From NCBI RefSeq assembly GCF_029407905.1, contig NC_073626.1, positions 79,945,482 to 80,009,481 of the forward strand: a stretch of DNA of 64,000 nucleotides. The letters run 5' to 3'. The position numbers and the translations under genes were made by a program. This document shows, one piece after another, positions 60,278 to 64,000 of this stretch. Within the stretch, counting starts at the first letter, position 1, and every line of letters begins with the position of its first letter. This DNA is from Bubalus kerabau. Lineage: Eukaryota; Chordata; Mammalia; Artiodactyla; Bovidae. A model generated the notes under the pieces. The model saw only the letters and a program-made list of their open reading frames with translations. It searched no databases and had not been told where the DNA came from.

Positions 60278-60710
60278 AAATTCATTTCTGTTCTGGAATT
60301 ACTGTAAATTATAGATAATTATGTCTGTCAACTTTACTTTAGTTTGTGAGACTCTGAGCAGAGACTCAGACACACCAGGTGACTTCAACAGAAATAAGAA
60401 AATTAAATGGGTATCGTTTTAAATTGTGTTCTTAACAATGCATTTCTGTAGTAGTTGTCTATGATTTCTAGAAAAGGAGTGTTGTTATTTTTCCCTTGTG
60501 AATTTTTTCATAATTTAGGTTATTCCTTTCTAAACTTGGACATAAATGTGCATAAAGACCATTAACAAAAGACACAAGTTCTAGCACGTTCATACAACTC
60601 AGCAATTTTCCATTATGACCTAAGAAGTGGACATACTAAGGTTGCATATGGTTACAACCTTCTAGAGTTTTCTATTTGTATCTAGTTTTCTATGGAGTTA
60701 ATCGGTTATG

Positions 60711-60902
60711 AGGGCTTCCCAGGCAGTGCAGTGGTAAAGAATCCGTTTGCCAGTGCAAGAGATGAAAGAGGCTCGAGTTTGATCCCTGGGTTGGGAAGAT
60801 TCCCTGGAGAAGGAAATGGCAACCCATTCCAGTATTCTTGCCTGGGAAATCCCATGGGCAGAGGAGCCTGGTGGGCTATAGTCCATGGGACATGACTTAG
60901 GG
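60711..60902 (+). mobile_element. Bov-tA SINE
   Basis: AGGGCTTCCCAGGCAGTGCA to GGACATGACTTAGGG. The usual GGGTCGCAAAGAGTC part near the end is deleted. Confidence 0.92.
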
Positions 60903-62360
60903 ATTAAACTACCATCAATCTATTATGAAAGTGATGTCAAGTTTGTCTATAGCTGGGGTACCTGGGAATAGATCATTATGTGTACATAAACTATTCTGCC
61001 TTTATTGTGAAATTTAATCCCAAACCCAAAATAAATTGAGAAAAAAATGTGAGCCGCATAGCGAGATTCAAACTGATTCATTTTAATCGTTACCTGTCTG
61101 CTACAGAATTAGTTTCAAGTCCTTGTCAATACTACCATCGCTCAAAGGAAACAAGCCCATAACAAAAAAAGCCTTAAATTTTTAGGTCACTATTACAAAA
61201 GCATTAGAGCCTTTGTAAAAAAAAAAAAAAAAAACAGCATCTGAACTATGTCCTCTAGTATCTATATGTTATGAATAATAATTACAAAATGCCTTTAACC
61301 AAATAGAATAAGTTTTGATTCACTGAATGTTTTTATCTTCCTTAAAAAATAAATAGACATTATTCTATAACCAAAACAAAAGGTGACCAATTTAGAAGAG
61401 GACTAATCTTAGTTAACAACAAAAAAAATGTACCTCATTTTTAACTTTCCAATTTTATCTATTAAATTCTAGGTGTCTACCAATTCAAAGTTAATGAACT
61501 TTCACCTAAATTATATTATTATATAACAACTTCTATTTTATAAAGTACTGTGAGAAATAAGAACTCTCCTAAATTTTTAATGTACTAAAAGTTTTGTGTA
61601 TACTTTTATTATAAATTATCTGTAACAAAATTACGGCAAAAATGAAGAACAGCTATGTATGATTAAATCTGCTTCTGTTACAGTTACCAAAGGATGACCT
61701 CCTAACTAATCAAATGGGACTGCCAATCTTAACTAAACTTTTGTAGCATTTAACAATCTTTCTTCCTTTCTGAACCTCCTCCTCTTATGCCTCTCTAATG
61801 CCATTCTCTGCAGTTTTCCTCTTATTTCACTCTAACCATCCCATTTTGAGTCACCTTTATAGGTGCTCCTTCCTCAGTTAATCTCTTTTATGTTTTTCCC
61901 TTGAGTTTTATACTAAGTGTTCTCATCTTTTTATTGTCCATATTCTTCCATACACAAGGCTCTATTACCTATATGCCTAAATCTGTAGCTCTAACTCAGA
62001 ATTGTCACCTAAGTCTCTAACCCTGTATCTAACTGGACATCTTCACCTGGATGCCTTCCTTAAACTCAGTAACATACAAAACTGAGCAAGTCAATTTTAC
62101 CGCTAATCCTGAGCCACCTATCCTCCTTTATCTTGGTAAACAGAACACTGTCTAAAGAAAAATGGAGAGGTTTTATAAATATGATTCAACAACAAATTAA
62201 AAGCAACTTAAATCTTCAAAAGCTAAAACCATCAAAGTTTTAAAACACTGCTTGTTTAACAATTTGTGATCATATATAGGAAAGACTGGAAAGCACTAGA
62301 AGAAACTAAAACAAATTTTTAAGGATTATTAAAATTTTTCTTTTATTTTCTACTATCATT

Positions 62361-62457
62361 TAAAGTTGAATTAATATTTTTTTAAAATAACAAGAGAATT
62401 ATTAGATTTCCCACAGTAGTAACAGACAGCAACTTTTACAAAGGGGTCTACAGGTTT
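62361..62457 (+). repeat. Direct repeat copy A flanking a SINE
   Basis: From TAAAGTTGAATTAATA to AAAGGGGTCTACAGGTTT. The same order of words occurs at 62673-62768 with a few substitutions and a 5-base deletion. Confidence 0.92.
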
Positions 62458-62458
62458 G

Positions 62459-62669
62459 CGCATGCATGCTTAGTTGCTCACTTGTACCTGACTTCTCGTG
62501 ACCCCATGAACTACAGCCCGCTAGGCTCCTCTGTCCATGGGATTCTCCAAGCAAGAATACTGGAGTGGGTTGCTATTCCCTTCTCCAGGGGATCTTCCCA
62601 ATCCAGAGATCGAACCTGGGTCTCCTGCACTGCAGGCAGATACTTTACTGTCTGAGCTACCAGGGAAGA
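62459..62669 (-). mobile_element. Bov-tA SINE between the direct repeats
   Basis: Reverse-oriented Bov-tA from GCGCATGCATGCTTAGTTGC to GAGCTACCAGGGAAG. It fills the entire interval between the two direct repeat copies. Confidence 0.93.
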
Positions 62670-62672
62670 TCT

Positions 62673-62768
62673 TAAAGTTGAATTAATACTTAAAAAAAAA
62701 AACAGCAGGAGAATTATTAGGTTTCCCACAGAAATAACAGCAACTTTTCCAAAGGGGTCTACAGGTTT
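62673..62768 (+). repeat. Direct repeat copy B flanking a SINE
   Basis: TAAAGTTGAATTAATACTTA to AAAGGGGTCTACAGGTTT; the partner of 62361-62457. Confidence 0.92.
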
Positions 62769-62791
62769 AGAGTAGTAATTTAATGTCAGGG

Positions 62792-63676
62792 TCAGTCCCA
62801 GGCTGGATGAAGCACAAGCTGGAATCAAGATTGTCAGGAGAAATATCAATAACTTCAGATACCCAGATGACACCACCCTTATGGCAGAAAGTGAAGAGGA
62901 ACTAAAGAGCCTCTTGAAGAAAGTAAAAGAGGAGAGTGAAAAAGTTGGTTTAAAACTCAACATTCAGAAAACAAAGATCATGGCATCCGGTCCCATCACT
63001 TCATGGCAAATAGATGGGGAAATAATGTAAACAGTGAGAGAGATTATTTGGGGGGGCTCCAAAATGACTGCAGATGGTGACTGCAGCCATGAAATACAAA
63101 GACGCTTGCTCCTTGGAAGAAAAGTTATGACCAACCTAGACAGCATATTAAAAAGCAGAGACGTTACTTTGCTGCCAAAGGTCCATCTAGTCAAAGCTAT
63201 GGTTTTTCCAGTAGTCATGTATGGATGTGAGAGATGGGATTATAAAGAAAGCTGAGAGTCGAAGAATTGATGCTTTTGAACTGTGAAGTTGGAGAAGACT
63301 CCTGAGATTCCCTTGGACTGCAAGGAGATCAAACCAGTCAATCCTAAAGGAAATCAGTCCTCTTCTAAATTTTTTTATTTCCTAAATATTTTTTAAAGGA
63401 AATATTCATTGGAAGGGCTGATGCTGAAGTTGAAACTTCAATACTTTGGCCACCTGATGTGAAGAACTCACTCATTGGAAAAGACCCTGATGCTGGGAAA
63501 GATTGAGGGCAGGAGGAGAAGGGGACGAGAGGATGAGATGGTTGGATGGCATCACCGACTCAACGGACATGAGTCTGAGCAAGCTCCGGGAGCTGGCAAT
63601 GAATAGGGAAGCCTGGCGCGCTGCTGCAGTCCATGGGGTCGCAAAGAGTCGGACACAACTGAGCCACTGAACAGAA
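62792..63676 (+). mobile_element. BovB LINE 3' fragment
   Basis: It starts before the YADD motif, which is mutated to YPDD (AGATACCCAGATGAC), and runs to GAGCCACTGAACAGAAAC. About 40 extra AT-rich bases sit at 63361-63400. The frames are broken in several places. Confidence 0.93.
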
Positions 63677-63858
63677 ACTCAACCAATTCAAGCATGCTAA
63701 ACGTACGAGCACTGACTATCTTTGATTCCCCTCTTCTTACAAACTATTCAGTTATGATTATAGCTAGCCTCAGATGACCAAAAGTGGGGGTGGGGGTGGT
63801 AATATAAAATCATCAACTGCATCATACATTAGTTTAAAGCACTAAAAATAAAAATTAC

Positions 63859-64000
63859 CTTTCTTCTTTGTCCAGTGTTTTCTTCTCTGCTGCAGTAATC
63901 TTTTTGGGTGGTACAGGAGGGGTCACTTTTCTACATATCTCTTCAATGATGCGTTTGTTCATTCTGCTTTGCAATGCAGCTTTTAGTAAAATTCTTTCTA
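63859..64000 (-). CDS. UBR3: UBR3 exon E1 (partial, upstream edge cut by window)
   Basis: This is the most upstream exon visible; only its 3' 142 bases are in the window. The reading frame gives ERILLKAALQSR, then KVTPPVPPKKITAAEKK and LDKEE, ending one or two bases into an Arg codon (AG|). The donor reads GTAATTT on the minus strand, just left of 63859. The Pro/Lys-rich stretch is a charged linker leading into a predicted helix that continues in the next exon. No catalytic residue lies here. The acceptor lies beyond position 64000, so the full exon length is unknown. Confidence 0.93.

Larger units (their letters stand above)
56996..63858 (-). other. UBR3: UBR3 intron E1-E2
   Basis: A 6.9-kb intron with an L1M 3' end, a minus-strand tRNA-type SINE, a Bov-A2, the CHR SINE with its inverted partner (59.8-60.3 kb), two Bov-tA elements and a BovB. 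I see nothing I can name in 56996-58601 or 60903-62360. A pyrimidine-rich part at about 61,740-62,150 may be an old unnamed repeat. Confidence 0.85.
1..64000 (-). other. UBR3: UBR3 gene, internal part (10 coding exons, introns; both ends outside window)
   Basis: UBR3 is a large E3 ubiquitin ligase of the UBR (N-recognin-related) family, known to work with UBE2A/UBE2B-type E2 enzymes and reported to ubiquitinate APE1. Ten minus-strand exons translate in one continuous frame of about 420 codons. Phrases such as CGHTLHIDCHKSYMESLR and FTCPLCRQFANSVLPCYPG identify the RING region of UBR3 rather than UBR1 or UBR2. Every internal exon has AG and GT flanks, and codon phases agree at all nine junctions, so this is a live intron-containing gene and not a retrocopy. 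The N-terminal UBR box, the start codon, the last exons and the 3' UTR are outside. Identification rests on my recall of the protein family; no search was run. Confidence 0.95.

Noticed and set aside
2799..62669. tRNA genes suggested by the A and B boxes in Bov-tA and CHR SINE heads
   Set aside because: These are tRNA-derived SINE heads; acceptor stems do not close and each is joined to SINE body sequence.
62511..62963. A 150-codon minus-strand frame
   Set aside because: It joins antisense BovB, direct repeat B and a Bov-tA by chance.
286..64000. Processed pseudogene of UBR3
   Set aside because: Ten exons with intact splice sites, intact frame and large introns exclude a retrocopy.

Overview
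The window is mammalian nuclear DNA from a ruminant, most likely a bovid. It holds BovB (RTE) LINEs, Bov-tA and Bov-A2 SINEs, cetartiodactyl CHR-type SINEs and L1 3' ends with the ruminant 3' sequence. This repeat combination is diagnostic of ruminants. I cannot separate cattle, buffalo, sheep or goat from the sequence alone.

There is one host gene, on the minus strand: UBR3, a UBR-box/RING-family E3 ubiquitin ligase. Ten consecutive coding exons can be read from right to left: 64000-63859 (cut by the window edge), 56995-56907, 43119-42970, 36259-36126, 31057-30947, 22903-22703, 20897-20761, 14626-14541, 2636-2531 and 389-286. All internal boundaries have AG/GT splice sites. The reading frame is continuous across every junction, giving about 420 codons with no stop. 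This is roughly the region just before the RING domain, the RING, and part of the C-terminal region (about residues 1130-1550 of about 1890, estimated from family knowledge). The zinc-binding Cys/His clusters are spread over three of four consecutive exons, across about 20 kb. The gene continues beyond both edges: there is no promoter, start codon, 3' UTR or poly(A) site here.

The other 98% is intron, densely filled with retroelements. 23.3-28.0 kb holds a nearly full-length BovB, broken by a nested Bov-A2, a nested 85-bp L1 stub with a perfect target duplication, a 10-bp frameshifting insertion and CpG-decay stops; a truncated BovB follows it directly. Two BovB copies, at 6.15-7.02 kb and 40.2-42.2 kb, are 5'-inverted like twin-primed LINEs. 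Of about 21 LINE pieces that can be oriented, about 19 lie antisense to UBR3. Other notable structures are an 84-bp-arm hairpin at 59.82-60.01 kb, a three-monomer Bov-A element at 54.95-55.36 kb, and a SINE between two roughly 97-bp direct repeats at 62.36-62.77 kb.

I found no second host gene, no RNA gene, no CRISPR array and no recognisable endogenous retrovirus. No new multi-gene system is present; the unusual content is the retroelement structure and its relation to UBR3 transcription.
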